From Hyphococcus flavus (GTDB lineage Bacteria > Pseudomonadota > Alphaproteobacteria > Caulobacterales > Parvularculaceae): a DNA stretch of 64,000 bases. The stretch is taken from positions 325,501-389,500 of the forward strand of contig NZ_CP118166.1 in the NCBI RefSeq assembly GCF_028748065.1, written 5' to 3'. Shown here one piece after another: positions 52,890 to 62,306 of this stretch. Each line of letters begins with the position of its first letter. Within the stretch, counting starts at the first letter, position 1. The translations under genes and the position numbers were made by a program. The notes beneath the pieces are model-generated. The model saw only the letters and a program-made list of their open reading frames with translations. It did no database searches and had not been told where the DNA came from.

Positions 52890-53540
52890 TCAAACACGCC
52901 CCTCGGCGAAATTCAGCGACGCGCGGCGTTCTTTCATCGACTGCGCAATGATCGAGCAAGCTGATCTTGCGAACAAGCTCGCAAGCAATGCCGCCACAAT
53001 CAAATCGGGCCAGAACGATCCCGTACCCCACACCGCCGCGCCGGCGGCAATCACGGCGACATTGCCGATGGCGTCATTGCGCGAGCACAGCCAGACGGAG
53101 CGGACATTTGAGTCGCCGTCCCGCCAGCGAAGGAGAATGAAAACGCTTGCAACATTGGCGGCGAGCGCAGCAAAGCCGATGCCACTCATCATGGGCGCAA
53201 CAGGAGAGGCGTCGCTGAACGCGCTCGCAACCGTGGTGGTCAGGACAAACAGCGCCATCAAGCCAAGACTGGCGCCTTTTATCAGCGCCGCCGTTGCGCG
53301 CGTGCGCAGCGCCGCGCCGATCACAGCGAGGCTCAAGGCGTATGTCGCGGTATCGCCGGCAAAGTCCAGGGCGTCGGCTTTCAGCGCCTGTGAACTCCCA
53401 AGATAGCCAGCCGACATTTCAACCAGAAACATTGCGGCGTTGATGGCGATCACCGCGATCAGCGCCCGCTTATAGGCGGGCGACCGGCCGTCGAATCGAT
53501 CGGCGTCAATTTGATTGTCCTCACAGGCGCATCCGGCCAT
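52890..53540 (-). CDS. CDF-family cation efflux protein
   Basis: 216 residues, six helices; ADALDFAGDTATYALSL (metal-site helix 2, Asp-rich), and SRNDAIGNVAVIAAG (helix 5). A short N-terminus and no C-terminal cytoplasmic domain. Similar to CzcD/ZitB-like exporters, but variant at the metal sites (D-x3-D instead of H-x3-D in helix 2; N-D in helix 5), so metal preference is unclear. ATG 53540 has AAGGAGA upstream. Controlled by the divergent MerR. Confidence 0.85.
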   Translation of the reverse strand: MAGCACEDNQIDADRFDGRSPAYKRALIAVIAINAAMFLVEMSAGYLGSSQALKADALDFAGDTATYALSLAVIGAALRTRATAALIKGASLGLMALFVLTTTVASAFSDASPVAPMMSGIGFAALAANVASVFILLRWRDGDSNVRSVWLCSRNDAIGNVAVIAAGAAVWGTGSFWPDLIVAALLASLFARSACSIIAQSMKERRASLNFAEGRV

Positions 53541-53570
53541 CCCGGCTCTCCTTGCTTTGCCGCTAAGCCT

Positions 53571-53601
53571 AACCTAATGTCTACAGCAACTGTAGGTTCA
53601 A
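53571..53601 (-). promoter_or_regulatory. MerR-type promoter of the CDF gene
   Basis: On the minus strand: -35 TTGAAC, 19-base spacer, -10 TAGGTT. The spacer holds the perfect dyad CTACAG-N3-CTGTAG (53581-53595). Typical MerR-activated layout. The arms are the same hexamer as in the 41.18-kb promoter but swapped. Confidence 0.85.
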
Positions 53602-53609
53602 GGGGTAAA

Positions 53610-54050
53610 ATGCCGAAATCCGAAAAAAGTCCCGTGACTATAGGCCGGCTGGCAAAAGCCTCGGACGTCAAGGTCACGACGATCCGCTATTATGAGAGCA
53701 TCGGCCTTATCGATCCGCCGGATCGGTCCGAAGGCGGCCAGCGAATATACGACGCCAAAGCCATTGAGAGAATGCGGTTCATTCGTCATGCCCGCGATCT
53801 TGGCTTTCCGTTGGAGGCGATCCGTGAGCTGATCGCCCTCTCCAGAAATGAGAACCGGTCTTGCGCGGACGTTGATGAAATCGCACGCCGTCACGCCGAA
53901 GATGTCAGACAACGCATCAAGCGATTGAAATCGCTCGAACGCGAGCTCAATCGGATGATCAAGGAATGCAGCGTCGACAAAATTTCAGACTGCCGCGTGA
54001 TTGAAATTCTCTCCAATCACGCGCTCTGCGCAACAGAACATCGGAATTAG
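53610..54050 (+). CDS. MerR-family metal-responsive regulator
   Basis: 146 residues from ATG 53610. HTH VTIGRLAKASDVKVTTIRYY; cysteines C85, C120 and C128 with C-x34-C-x7-C spacing, the same as in the other MerR of this window. Responds to a soft or divalent metal; divergent from the CDF gene and likely its activator. Confidence 0.9.
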   Translation: MPKSEKSPVTIGRLAKASDVKVTTIRYYESIGLIDPPDRSEGGQRIYDAKAIERMRFIRHARDLGFPLEAIRELIALSRNENRSCADVDEIARRHAEDVRQRIKRLKSLERELNRMIKECSVDKISDCRVIEILSNHALCATEHRN

Positions 54051-54071
54051 GTCGGCTGCCGGAGGCGAAGT

Positions 54072-54191
54072 CTACTTTTCGTGAAAGAAAAGATACTTCA
54101 CGAACGCCGCAATACCCAAGAGTAAAAACACGGCGATCAACAACATTACAATTGCACCGCCCGCACCCATCATCATCCCACCTTCCATCAT
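54072..54191 (-). CDS. Small single-helix membrane protein of the cus operon
   Basis: 39 residues from ATG 54191 with AAGGAGA upstream. Met/Gly-rich start (MMEGGMMMGAGG) and a hydrophobic helix ending in KYLFFHEK. Small membrane proteins like this are common at the end of copper efflux operons; function unknown. Confidence 0.65.
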   Translation of the reverse strand: MMEGGMMMGAGGAIVMLLIAVFLLLGIAAFVKYLFFHEK

Positions 54192-54275
54192 TTCGATTCT
54201 CCTTTCGAATATTGCGTGAGCATTTTCCAAACCGCCAAAAAGCGATCGCGCGTCCATTCAAGATGTTCTTCTCAA

Positions 54276-54755
54276 TCAATTTTTATCCTTCTCCGACCCT
54301 TGCCCCATGCCGTCCATCATGCCATCGCCCATGTTCATTCTGTCGCACATCATGCGGCTGCCCATCATCGATTTCATCGCGGCCTTGAATTCCTCCGGCT
54401 CGCCGGCGATTGGCATCATCAGGGATACGTCGTAGCCGCCGTCATCGTTCTTCGTCAGCATGAAATGAACATTGTCGCCCTCTTCAAATTTCTGCAGCGC
54501 GACCATATCGCTGACAGCGAAATCCATCGTCATCTTGCCCCATCCGATTTTTTTGATGGGGTCATGCGAGAGATTGACTTTTTTCGCTTTCAAGTCGACG
54601 GAGTTGACCGTGCCGAACCCGGACGCCATGTCGCTGCAGCAGGACATGCCGTCCATACCATCCATTTTCATGCCGCCGCTTTGGCTAAGCGCCGGAACGG
54701 AAATTAGCGCGATAGCGGCGCCAACGGCGATCGTGGAGAGTTTCATAGATTTCAT
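54276..54755 (-). CDS. cusF: CusF-like periplasmic copper/silver-binding protein
   Basis: 159 residues, ATG 54755 with AAAGGAT upstream. Signal peptide to about SVPALSQ; Met-rich stretches (GGMKMDGMDGMSCCSDM, and a Met-rich tail); CusF fold with HDPIKKIGWGKMTMDF, in which the conserved His, Trp and Met residues bind Cu(I)/Ag(I). Downstream of cusA. Both termini are longer and richer in Met than in CusF of E. coli. Confidence 0.88.
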   Translation of the reverse strand: MKSMKLSTIAVGAAIALISVPALSQSGGMKMDGMDGMSCCSDMASGFGTVNSVDLKAKKVNLSHDPIKKIGWGKMTMDFAVSDMVALQKFEEGDNVHFMLTKNDDGGYDVSLMMPIAGEPEEFKAAMKSMMGSRMMCDRMNMGDGMMDGMGQGSEKDKN

Positions 54756-54924
54756 TGCTGTTATCCTTTCAATTCAATGCGCACAGAGAGACGGCTGACT
54801 TCGTCGCGCATGAAACGAAGCCGCCAACAAAAGCGAATGGAGCGTTTCGGTTCTTCTTCAATTTATCTGCTCCGTATACGTGTTTCTGACCAACGCGATT
54901 TGCAATCAGCCAATCGCTGTATGC

Positions 54925-57900
54925 TTACTCTGCCGGCGCCAGTTTCGGCCCGATAGAGTCAATCTGTTCAACGGGCTGCAACGCCCGCCGGTTCCACAGG
55001 AAGTAAACCGCCGGGATGACGACAAGGGCGAGCACCGTTGTGCTGACGATGCCGCCGATCATCGGGGCAGCAATGCGGCGCATGACTTCCCCGCCGGCGC
55101 CGTGGCCGTACATGATCGGCAGGAGGCCTGCGAAGATGACCGCAAATGTCATCATGATGGGCCGCAAACGCCGCAGCGCGCCCTTGGCGATAGCGTCAGC
55201 GAAATGCGCTTCATCAAGCGGCGCGCCTTCCTCGCGCGCCGTCGCATTCGCCGCCGCGACTTCCTGCTTCAGATACATGATCATCAACACGCCGATTTCG
55301 ACGGCGACGCCGGCGAGCGCGATAAACCCGACGGCGACGGCGACGGACATGTTGAAACCAAGCAAGAACATGAGCCATAGCCCGCCAACGAGCGCGAATG
55401 GCAATGTGCCCAAAATAATCAGGACGTCCGCGACGTTCCTGAAGTTCAAGAACAAGAGCAGCATGATGATCAGCAGCATGCCGGGCCCGACATAGGCGAA
55501 GCGTTCCTTGGCGCGCTGCATATATTCGTACTGTCCGGACCAGGAGATGGAATAGCCCGCCGGCAAGTCCACGTTTTCAGCAACCACATTCCGGGCCTCC
55601 TCGACATAGGAGCCGATGTCCCGCCCGGCGATGTCCACATAGATCCAGCCGTTAAGCCGCGCATTCTCGCTGCGGATGATCGCCGGTCCTTCATTGATGC
55701 GGATGTCGGCGATGCGACCGAGCGGAATCTCCGCGCCCGACGCTGTGACGATTGGCAATTCGCGCAGACGCGCTGGCGAATCGCGCACATCGCGCGGATA
55801 TCTGAGATTGATCGGATAGCGTTCAAGACCTTCGACGCTCTGCCCGATCGTCATGCCGCCGATCGCGGTGCGCACGATATCCTGGACATCGGCGATATTG
55901 AGACCGAAGCGCGCCGCCGCTTCGCGATTGATATCAACATCGATGAACCGCCCGCCGGTCACGCGTTCTGCGTATACTGACGCCGTGCCATCGACGCCCT
56001 GCAGGACGTTCTCGATGTCGCGGCCAACCTCTGCGATGACGTTGAGATCGGGTCCGGCGACCTTGACGCCGACCGGCGTCTTGATCCCGGTCGCCAGCAT
56101 GTCGAGCCGGTTCTTGATCGGCATAATCCAGACATTGGTGAGGCTCGGCACATCGACGAGCGAATTCAATTCGGCCTTGAGCGAGTCCATGGTGACGCCG
56201 GGACGCCATTCGTCGCGCGGTTTCAACTGGATCGTCGTTTCGATCATTGGTAAAGGCGCAGGGTCGGTTGCGGTCTCCGCCCTGCCCGCCTTGCCGTAAA
56301 CGGTCTCGACTTCCGGAACGGTCTTGATCAACTTGTTCGTCTGCTGAACGACCTGGGCGACCTTTCCAGCGGAGATGCCCGGATAGGCGCTCGGCATATA
56401 CAGCAGATCGCCTTCATCGAGATCAGGCATGAACTCGCCGCCAATAAGACTTGCGGGGATCGCCATGCTCGCCATCAACAAGGCGGCGGCGCCGATGGTC
56501 GCCCAGGGGCGGCGCAGCGCCAGCCCGATAATTGGCCGATATCCACGCATGAGCAGAAGATTGACCGGGTTTTTATGCTCCGGGGCGATGCGGCCACGGA
56601 CCAGCAACCCGATCAGCACCGGTACGAGGGTCACTGACAGGATCGTCGCCGCCGCCATGGCGTAAGTTTTGGTAAAAGCGAGCGGCGAGAACAACCGTCC
56701 CTCCTGCGCTTGCAGCGCGAAGATCGGCGTAAAGCTCAGCGTGATAATCAGGAGAGAGAAGAAGAGCGGCGGTCCGACTTCGACGCAAGCATCGGCGATC
56801 AACCGCCAGCGGCCGGAACCCTTCACATCGCTATTTTCTTCCAGCTTCTTATGTACATTCTCGATCATCACAATGGTCGCATCGACCATGGCGCCGATGG
56901 CGATGGCGATGCCGCCGAGCGACATGATGTTGGCGGTGATGCCCTGCGCGTTCATGACGATAAACGCTGCGAGCACTCCCAAGGGCAGGCTGACGACAAC
57001 CACGAGCGCGGATCGCAAATGGTAAAGAAACAGCGCGCAGACCAGCGCGACGATGAGGAATTCTTCAAGCAGTTTCCCTTGCAGCGTTTCGACGGCGCGT
57101 TCGATCAGTTTTGAGCGGTCATAGGTTGTGACCAGTTCGACGCCTTCCGGCAGACTCGCCTTCAGGGTTTCGAGCTTTTTCTTGACGCGCTTGATCGTCG
57201 CTTCGGCGTTGCCACCGGCGCGCATGATGATGACGCCGCCGACCGCCTCGCCTTCGCCATTGAGTTCGCCGACGCCGCGGCGCAGCTCCGGACCGAGCCT
57301 CACTTCCGCTACATCGCGGAGCAGGATTGGCGTACCCGCCTCGTTCACACGCAGCGGAATGCGTTCGAGGTCTTCGATAGACTCGACATAGCCGCCGGCG
57401 CGGACAATATATTCGGCCTCCGCCATTTCGACGACGCGCCCGCCCGATTCCATATTGCCGCGTTCAATGGCGCGGCGGGCCTCGGCCAGCGGGATGCCGA
57501 AAGACCGCAACCGATTGGGATCGACGACCACCTGATACTGCTTGACCATGCCGCCGATGGCGGCGACTTCCGAGACGCCTTCGATGGTCTGAAGCTCATA
57601 TTTCAGGAACCAGTCCTGCAATGAGCGTAGGTCCGCAAGATTGTGCCGGCCCGTTTCATCAACGAGCGCGTATTGATAGACCCAGCCGACGCCGGTCGCA
57701 TCGGGGCCGAGCGCCGGTTTTGCCGCTTCCGGCAGTTGCGGCGCGACCTGGCTTAAATATTCGAGAACGCGCGAGCGCGCCCAGTACAGATCGGTTCCGT
57801 CCTCGAAGATGATGTAGACGTATGAGTCGTTGAAGAAGGAATAGCCGCGCACGGTTTTCGCGCCAGGCACGGCGAGCATCGCCGTCGCCAGCGGATAGGT

Positions 57901-58095
57901 GACTTGATCCTCGACGACCTGCGGCGCCTGTCCAGGATAGCTGGTCTTGATGATGACCTGGACGTCGGAGAGATCGGGGATCGCGTCGAGCGGCGTGGAA
58001 CGCAACGAAATGACGCCGGCGACCGCGAGAAACAGCGCCCCGATAATAATCAGGAAACGGTTTTCTATCGAACCGCGGATGATTTGGGAGATCAT
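54925..58095 (-). CDS. cusA: CusA-family copper/silver RND efflux pump
   Basis: 1056 residues. HME-RND of the monovalent-metal branch: helix 4 GGIAIAIGAMVDATIVMIEN has the CusA-type GAMVDA motif with Asp and Glu, unlike the czc-type pump at 46-49 kb. Porter repeats and twelve helices are evident. Start overlaps the cusB stop (ATGA). Exports Cu(I)/Ag(I) with CusB, CusC and the CusF-like chaperone. Confidence 0.95.
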   Translation of the reverse strand: MISQIIRGSIENRFLIIIGALFLAVAGVISLRSTPLDAIPDLSDVQVIIKTSYPGQAPQVVEDQVTYPLATAMLAVPGAKTVRGYSFFNDSYVYIIFEDGTDLYWARSRVLEYLSQVAPQLPEAAKPALGPDATGVGWVYQYALVDETGRHNLADLRSLQDWFLKYELQTIEGVSEVAAIGGMVKQYQVVVDPNRLRSFGIPLAEARRAIERGNMESGGRVVEMAEAEYIVRAGGYVESIEDLERIPLRVNEAGTPILLRDVAEVRLGPELRRGVGELNGEGEAVGGVIIMRAGGNAEATIKRVKKKLETLKASLPEGVELVTTYDRSKLIERAVETLQGKLLEEFLIVALVCALFLYHLRSALVVVVSLPLGVLAAFIVMNAQGITANIMSLGGIAIAIGAMVDATIVMIENVHKKLEENSDVKGSGRWRLIADACVEVGPPLFFSLLIITLSFTPIFALQAQEGRLFSPLAFTKTYAMAAATILSVTLVPVLIGLLVRGRIAPEHKNPVNLLLMRGYRPIIGLALRRPWATIGAAALLMASMAIPASLIGGEFMPDLDEGDLLYMPSAYPGISAGKVAQVVQQTNKLIKTVPEVETVYGKAGRAETATDPAPLPMIETTIQLKPRDEWRPGVTMDSLKAELNSLVDVPSLTNVWIMPIKNRLDMLATGIKTPVGVKVAGPDLNVIAEVGRDIENVLQGVDGTASVYAERVTGGRFIDVDINREAAARFGLNIADVQDIVRTAIGGMTIGQSVEGLERYPINLRYPRDVRDSPARLRELPIVTASGAEIPLGRIADIRINEGPAIIRSENARLNGWIYVDIAGRDIGSYVEEARNVVAENVDLPAGYSISWSGQYEYMQRAKERFAYVGPGMLLIIMLLLFLNFRNVADVLIILGTLPFALVGGLWLMFLLGFNMSVAVAVGFIALAGVAVEIGVLMIMYLKQEVAAANATAREEGAPLDEAHFADAIAKGALRRLRPIMMTFAVIFAGLLPIMYGHGAGGEVMRRIAAPMIGGIVSTTVLALVVIPAVYFLWNRRALQPVEQIDSIGPKLAPAE

Positions 58096-59636
58096 TGTTC
58101 GTCTCCCGTCTCGGCGTCTTCCGGCATCGGTTCGAGCATGTCGAGTTCATAGCCGGTCTCGGTCTCGCGAAATGCAAATCGCACCGGTTCGCCGGGTTTG
58201 ACGCTCATCAAGTCGATTTTTGGCGAGGCCTTGAACGCCATCACCATCGACGGCCAGCCGATTTCGGGGACAGGCTTATGATCGATCGTGACATTTTTAC
58301 TGCTCATATCGACTGAAACGACGCGCCCCTCGGCGCCGACAGCCTCACTCGTCTTCATGTCATCTGCCGGCATATTCATGTCCGACATGGACATCCCGTC
58401 CATATCCATCGGCGCGTTGTCTTTTTCGTCGGGCGTCGCCATGCGTAGCAATCCGGAATCGAGGCTCGCTTCGGAATCGATCAGGAACTGGCTTTCCACG
58501 ACAATGCGCTCGCCTTGCGCGAGTCCCGCGAGCACCTCGACCTTGCCGCCGCTCTCCATGCCGGTTCTGACTTCCGCCGGGCGGAAGCGTCCCTCGCCCA
58601 ACGCGAGGATGACGCGATCGCCCCTGCTCGACCGGATGACCGCCGATTGCAGGATCGTCAGGACGTCCTGCTTGGGCTCGGCGCCGATTGTCACATTGGC
58701 GAACATATTCGGCCGCAAGCGGTCGCCGGGATTGGGAAACCGCAATCGAACCTGCACCGTGCGCGTCATCATTTCGGCGGTGGGATAAACATAGTCGACT
58801 TCGCCCTCCCATGTTTCGCCGGGAAACGCGGGCAAAGTCATGACCGCGCGATCGCCGGCCGAAACCCAGGCGGCCTCCGTGTCGAACACGTCAGCGATGA
58901 TCCAGACATTCTTAAGATCGGCGAGCCGCATGGCCATATCGCTGGGCTTCAGATACATGCCGTTGCGGGCGTTCAGCATGGTGACGACGCCTGCTTGCGG
59001 CGCCTTCACTGCGACAAGACGCATTTGCTTCTGAGTGCGCTTTAACTCCGCAATCTGATCGGCGCTCATGCCGAGCGCAGTCAGCCGCTCGCTCGCCGCC
59101 TCAATCAACGGCGTACGCCCGATTTTCAGCGCCTGGATGAATTCCGACTGTGCTGCAACCAATGCCGGCGCATAGAGTTCGAACAGAACATCGCCGGCAT
59201 CGACTTTCTCACCGACCGCTTCAACGTGCAGTTTTTCAATCCATCCTTCGGCGCGAACGTGAATGTCCGATCGCGCTTCCTCGTCGATCATGATCGAGCC
59301 GACCGTATTGATGTCGCGCGCCATATCCTCGCGCACGACATCCGCGGTCTTGACGCCGATATTCTGAACGACCGCGGCGTTTATTTTCAGCGACGGTTCT
59401 CCGCTGCCGTTTTCTTCGCCTTCATAGACAGGAATAAGATCCATCCCCATCGGCGACTTGCCGGGTTCATCGCGTCGATAATTGGGGTCCATCGGCGCGA
59501 CCCAATAGGCGATCTTGCGTTCCCCGCCTTCCGCCATGTCCATAGAGGAATGGCCGCCGCCTTGTCGCAACAGGAAGAATGCACCTGATGCTCCAATTAC
59601 CAGCAATAAAATAATGATCATGCGAAATTTTGTCAT
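58092..59636 (-). CDS. cusB: CusB-like adaptor with fused metal-binding (HMBD) and CusF domains
   Basis: 514 residues from ATG 59636 (overlaps the cusC stop). Single membrane helix, then a heavy-metal-binding domain (YWVAPMDPNYRRDEPGKSPM), coiled-coil/lipoyl adaptor core, Met-rich linker (MDMDGMSMSDMNMP) and a C-terminal CusF-like domain (VTIDHKPVPEIGWPSMVMAF, with His, Trp, Met). So the adaptor carries its own chaperone domain besides the separate CusF gene. Confidence 0.92.
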   Translation of the reverse strand: MTKFRMIIILLLVIGASGAFFLLRQGGGHSSMDMAEGGERKIAYWVAPMDPNYRRDEPGKSPMGMDLIPVYEGEENGSGEPSLKINAAVVQNIGVKTADVVREDMARDINTVGSIMIDEEARSDIHVRAEGWIEKLHVEAVGEKVDAGDVLFELYAPALVAAQSEFIQALKIGRTPLIEAASERLTALGMSADQIAELKRTQKQMRLVAVKAPQAGVVTMLNARNGMYLKPSDMAMRLADLKNVWIIADVFDTEAAWVSAGDRAVMTLPAFPGETWEGEVDYVYPTAEMMTRTVQVRLRFPNPGDRLRPNMFANVTIGAEPKQDVLTILQSAVIRSSRGDRVILALGEGRFRPAEVRTGMESGGKVEVLAGLAQGERIVVESQFLIDSEASLDSGLLRMATPDEKDNAPMDMDGMSMSDMNMPADDMKTSEAVGAEGRVVSVDMSSKNVTIDHKPVPEIGWPSMVMAFKASPKIDLMSVKPGEPVRFAFRETETGYELDMLEPMPEDAETGDEQ

Positions 59637-60877
59637 TGGTCGTCTCCTGCGAGATAGGAAAGCCGCGCCCACGCCTTGGCGCGTTCGACGCGCAATTCGA
59701 GGCGTTTCAGTTCCGCATCGAGTTCGGCGAGTTGGCTGCGGATAAGTTCGGGAAAGTCTGTAAGTCCGCCGCCATAAGCGGAAACGGAAGCGTCGGCGGT
59801 TTCATTGGCGCGCTTGATGACGGCGTCATCATATAGAGCGACGCGCCGGTCCAGCTGCGTCCAGTCGGCGTAGGCGCGAACAAGATCGCGCCTCAGATCG
59901 AGCAATGTCGTCGCGCGATCGAGTTCAGCGGCGGACTTGTCTTTCCGGGCCGCCGACAAGGCGCGATCCTGACGCTTGCCTGTGAATAACGGGATCGTCA
60001 GGCTTACGCCGACACTGGCGAAATCGGGCCGGTCGGCGCCGCGCGCGCCGTACCCGCCTTCGATCGCCCAAGCCGGTTTGTAGTCTTGCTTTGCGAGTTC
60101 AACATCCGTTTCTTCGACGCCGATCATGGCGTCTCTTACCCGAACAATTGGATGACGAACGAGACGAGCTTCTATGTCATCTACGGTTCCGGGCGATATG
60201 AACGCCGGTAAATTATCCGGCGAAGGCCGCGAGGCGTTCGCGCCGATAAATCGCGAAAGCTCTGCTTCGGCCGTTGCGCGTTGTTGTTGCAATTCGGCGA
60301 GTTTGTCGTCCAGGAGCGACAGCTCAAGTTCGGCGCGCAGCACGTCCTGACTTGTCAGCTTGCCCTGCGCAAACGATGCGCTTAACGCATCAACGAGCTC
60401 ACTGACCGCATTGCGGCTGTCCGCAACAAGGGCCTGCGCGTTGGCTGCATGAAATTTGTCCAGCCATGCAATCCGCACTGAGAGCGCGACATTGCGAACC
60501 GTCGCCTCGCGGCGCATGCGTTCGATTTCTGCCTCGCCCTCGCGCTTTTCGCGGTTGAGCCGCAAGGTGCTCCCTCGCGGTATTTCCTGACGCAATCCCA
60601 CCTGCGCTTGCGTCATCGGCTCCTGGCCGAATGCGAATGTATCGATTGGTACATTTGCGAGCGCAGTCCGCAAAGTCGGGTCCGGCAATTGTGAGTCTGA
60701 AACGGCGCGATCTTCCTGCGCCGCGGCGCGCGCTTCGAACCGAGCGTAGGCCGGGTCTTCGGCGGTGACGGCGATCTCAACCGCTTCGCTCAATTCCAGC
60801 GGTTGACCGGCGGCGTTTGCATTCGCCAATGCCAGTCCAGCGATAGCCGCAGCCATCGCGCTAATAATCTTTAGCAT
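59633..60877 (-). CDS. cusC: TolC-family outer-membrane protein (CusC-like)
   Basis: 414 residues from ATG 60877 (a TTG at 60889 is an alternative). Signal peptide to about LANANAAG, two coiled-coil repeat halves typical of OEP proteins (LRLNREKREGEAEIERM, ARKDKSAAELDRATTLLD). Outer-membrane channel of the Cus pump. Overlaps cusB by four bases. Confidence 0.9.
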   Translation of the reverse strand: MLKIISAMAAAIAGLALANANAAGQPLELSEAVEIAVTAEDPAYARFEARAAAQEDRAVSDSQLPDPTLRTALANVPIDTFAFGQEPMTQAQVGLRQEIPRGSTLRLNREKREGEAEIERMRREATVRNVALSVRIAWLDKFHAANAQALVADSRNAVSELVDALSASFAQGKLTSQDVLRAELELSLLDDKLAELQQQRATAEAELSRFIGANASRPSPDNLPAFISPGTVDDIEARLVRHPIVRVRDAMIGVEETDVELAKQDYKPAWAIEGGYGARGADRPDFASVGVSLTIPLFTGKRQDRALSAARKDKSAAELDRATTLLDLRRDLVRAYADWTQLDRRVALYDDAVIKRANETADASVSAYGGGLTDFPELIRSQLAELDAELKRLELRVERAKAWARLSYLAGDDQ

Positions 60878-60971
60878 GATAATTCTCAAATCTGAGCACG
60901 TTCAACAAGCGCCCCGCGCGCCTTAAAGGCGCGGCGACGGTGACGGCGTCCGCACTAAATTGCGGGCATGC

Positions 60972-61334
60972 TCAGATTCGAGGAGGCGGCGGGTCTAGAT
61001 GAGAGGGTGTTGCAAGCCCCGAATCGATTTGCGGGATTGCATATTGCACTATGCGAAAGGCCGGTTCTTGAGCCGCTGACAGGACCGGACCTGAATAAAA
61101 GCCCGGGCAGGCAAGCGCGCAGGCGGCGGCGCAGCCGGCGTCATGCGATTGCTGGGGCGCGCCGTCCATATCCGCGCAATCGCCCGAACCCATGTCGGCC
61201 ATTTTCATTGGCGCGTCATCTGACGTCATCTCCGCCATCTCGATATCGGAACCCATGGAGACGCAGGATGCGAGCGCCGCCGCTGGAGCGACAGCCATCG
61301 ACAGCATCAGGGTTATGAACAGCAGTATCCGCAT
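60972..61334 (-). CDS. Small Met/Cys-rich exported protein heading the cus operon (CopL-like)
   Basis: 120 residues from ATG 61334. Signal peptide (LMLSMAVAPAAALA), then Cys/Met/Asp-rich (SCVSMGSDIEMAEM, MKMADMGSGDCADM, GCAAACALACPG) and C-terminal PPPPRI. The end resembles the RPPRI end of the protein at 51906-52262. Placed first in the operon, like CopL of xanthomonads. Metal binding inferred. Confidence 0.65.
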   Translation of the reverse strand: MRILLFITLMLSMAVAPAAALASCVSMGSDIEMAEMTSDDAPMKMADMGSGDCADMDGAPQQSHDAGCAAACALACPGFYSGPVLSAAQEPAFRIVQYAIPQIDSGLATPSHLDPPPPRI

Positions 61335-61667
61335 TGCATTGAATATTTGCCCGCCTAGGCGGATTGTCAATCGGGCAAATATGTATGCGCTGGCTGAATA
61401 AATTCTAAATAGCCGTAAAACCTTGTGAAGCCTGCCTCGAAACCCCGGGCGGAAAAGCCCCGTGTTCAATTTGTGCGCCGCGTTCGGATCGGCAGTCATG
61501 TTGGGCTCGATGGCAAAGCCCCCTGCCGATAGAAACGATAACTCTTCGCAACTGCGCTCACCCATATGTGAAAGCCGAGCGAACAATGGATGGCCGCATG
61601 ATCCGCCCGCCGCCTTAGGAATTCCATATTCCTCATTGAAAATGTTGGTATCAGAAGCGAATTTTAT
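61335..61667. other. Divergent intergenic region, nothing recognised
   Basis: Promoter region between the cus operon and the M23 peptidase gene. No CueR- or CusR-type site was recognised by eye, no MerR gene is adjacent, so the copper regulator must lie outside the window or act on a site not seen here. Confidence 0.4.
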
Positions 61668-62282
61668 ATGCCTGAATACTCGTTTAACATTTTTCGTTTG
61701 ACCGTGCTGGCGGCGTTTTCTTTGAGCGCATGCGTTACGGCCCCAGCTGGCGGCCCTCCAAACTCCGATGCGCCTATGTCCGCGGGCGGGTTCGCCTCAA
61801 CGCTGCATCTCTGCAAAGGCGATCACATCGATAACGCGCCGCCGACAGATAGCGGGCGCCACATAATCAATTATCGCCCGTTCGCGAATGTTGCTGGCGT
61901 TTCGCTGGCGCGTGCGCCGGTTCGGCGCGCCTGTTTTTCATCAGGGTTCGGCTTTCGCCACGATCGGCCGCGACGACATAACGGAATTGATCTGTCTACG
62001 GGCCACCCTCACGCCGTCTACGCGGCCGCGGACGGCGTCGTTGAAGAAATGCGAAGCGCCGGCGGCTACGGCAAAATGCTTTTAATACGCCATAACGGAC
62101 GTGTAAAAACGCGTTACGCTCATCTTTCAGCTTTCGCCTCTTCGATGCATATCGGCCACGACGTTCGCCAAGGCGACGTTATCGGAAAAACGGGCAAGAC
62201 AGGAAATGCGGAGGCGGTCATTCTGCATTATGAAATTATTTTTGACGGCGAGCCGCGGGATCCGATGGCAGTCGGATTCTGA
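61668..62282 (+). CDS. M23-family metallopeptidase lipoprotein (LytM-like)
   Basis: 204 residues; lipobox LSAC with Cys22. LytM-type zinc ligands: H104 and D108 in RRHNGIDLST, H152 in RYAHLSAF, H187 in LHYEI. Cuts or remodels peptidoglycan at the envelope, probably outer-membrane anchored. No ribosome site is obvious before ATG 61668. Not part of the cus operon (opposite strand). Confidence 0.88.
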   Translation: MPEYSFNIFRLTVLAAFSLSACVTAPAGGPPNSDAPMSAGGFASTLHLCKGDHIDNAPPTDSGRHIINYRPFANVAGVSLARAPVRRACFSSGFGFRHDRPRRHNGIDLSTGHPHAVYAAADGVVEEMRSAGGYGKMLLIRHNGRVKTRYAHLSAFASSMHIGHDVRQGDVIGKTGKTGNAEAVILHYEIIFDGEPRDPMAVGF

Positions 62283-62306
62283 TTTCCGTCCTAATCGATG
62301 ATCTGA

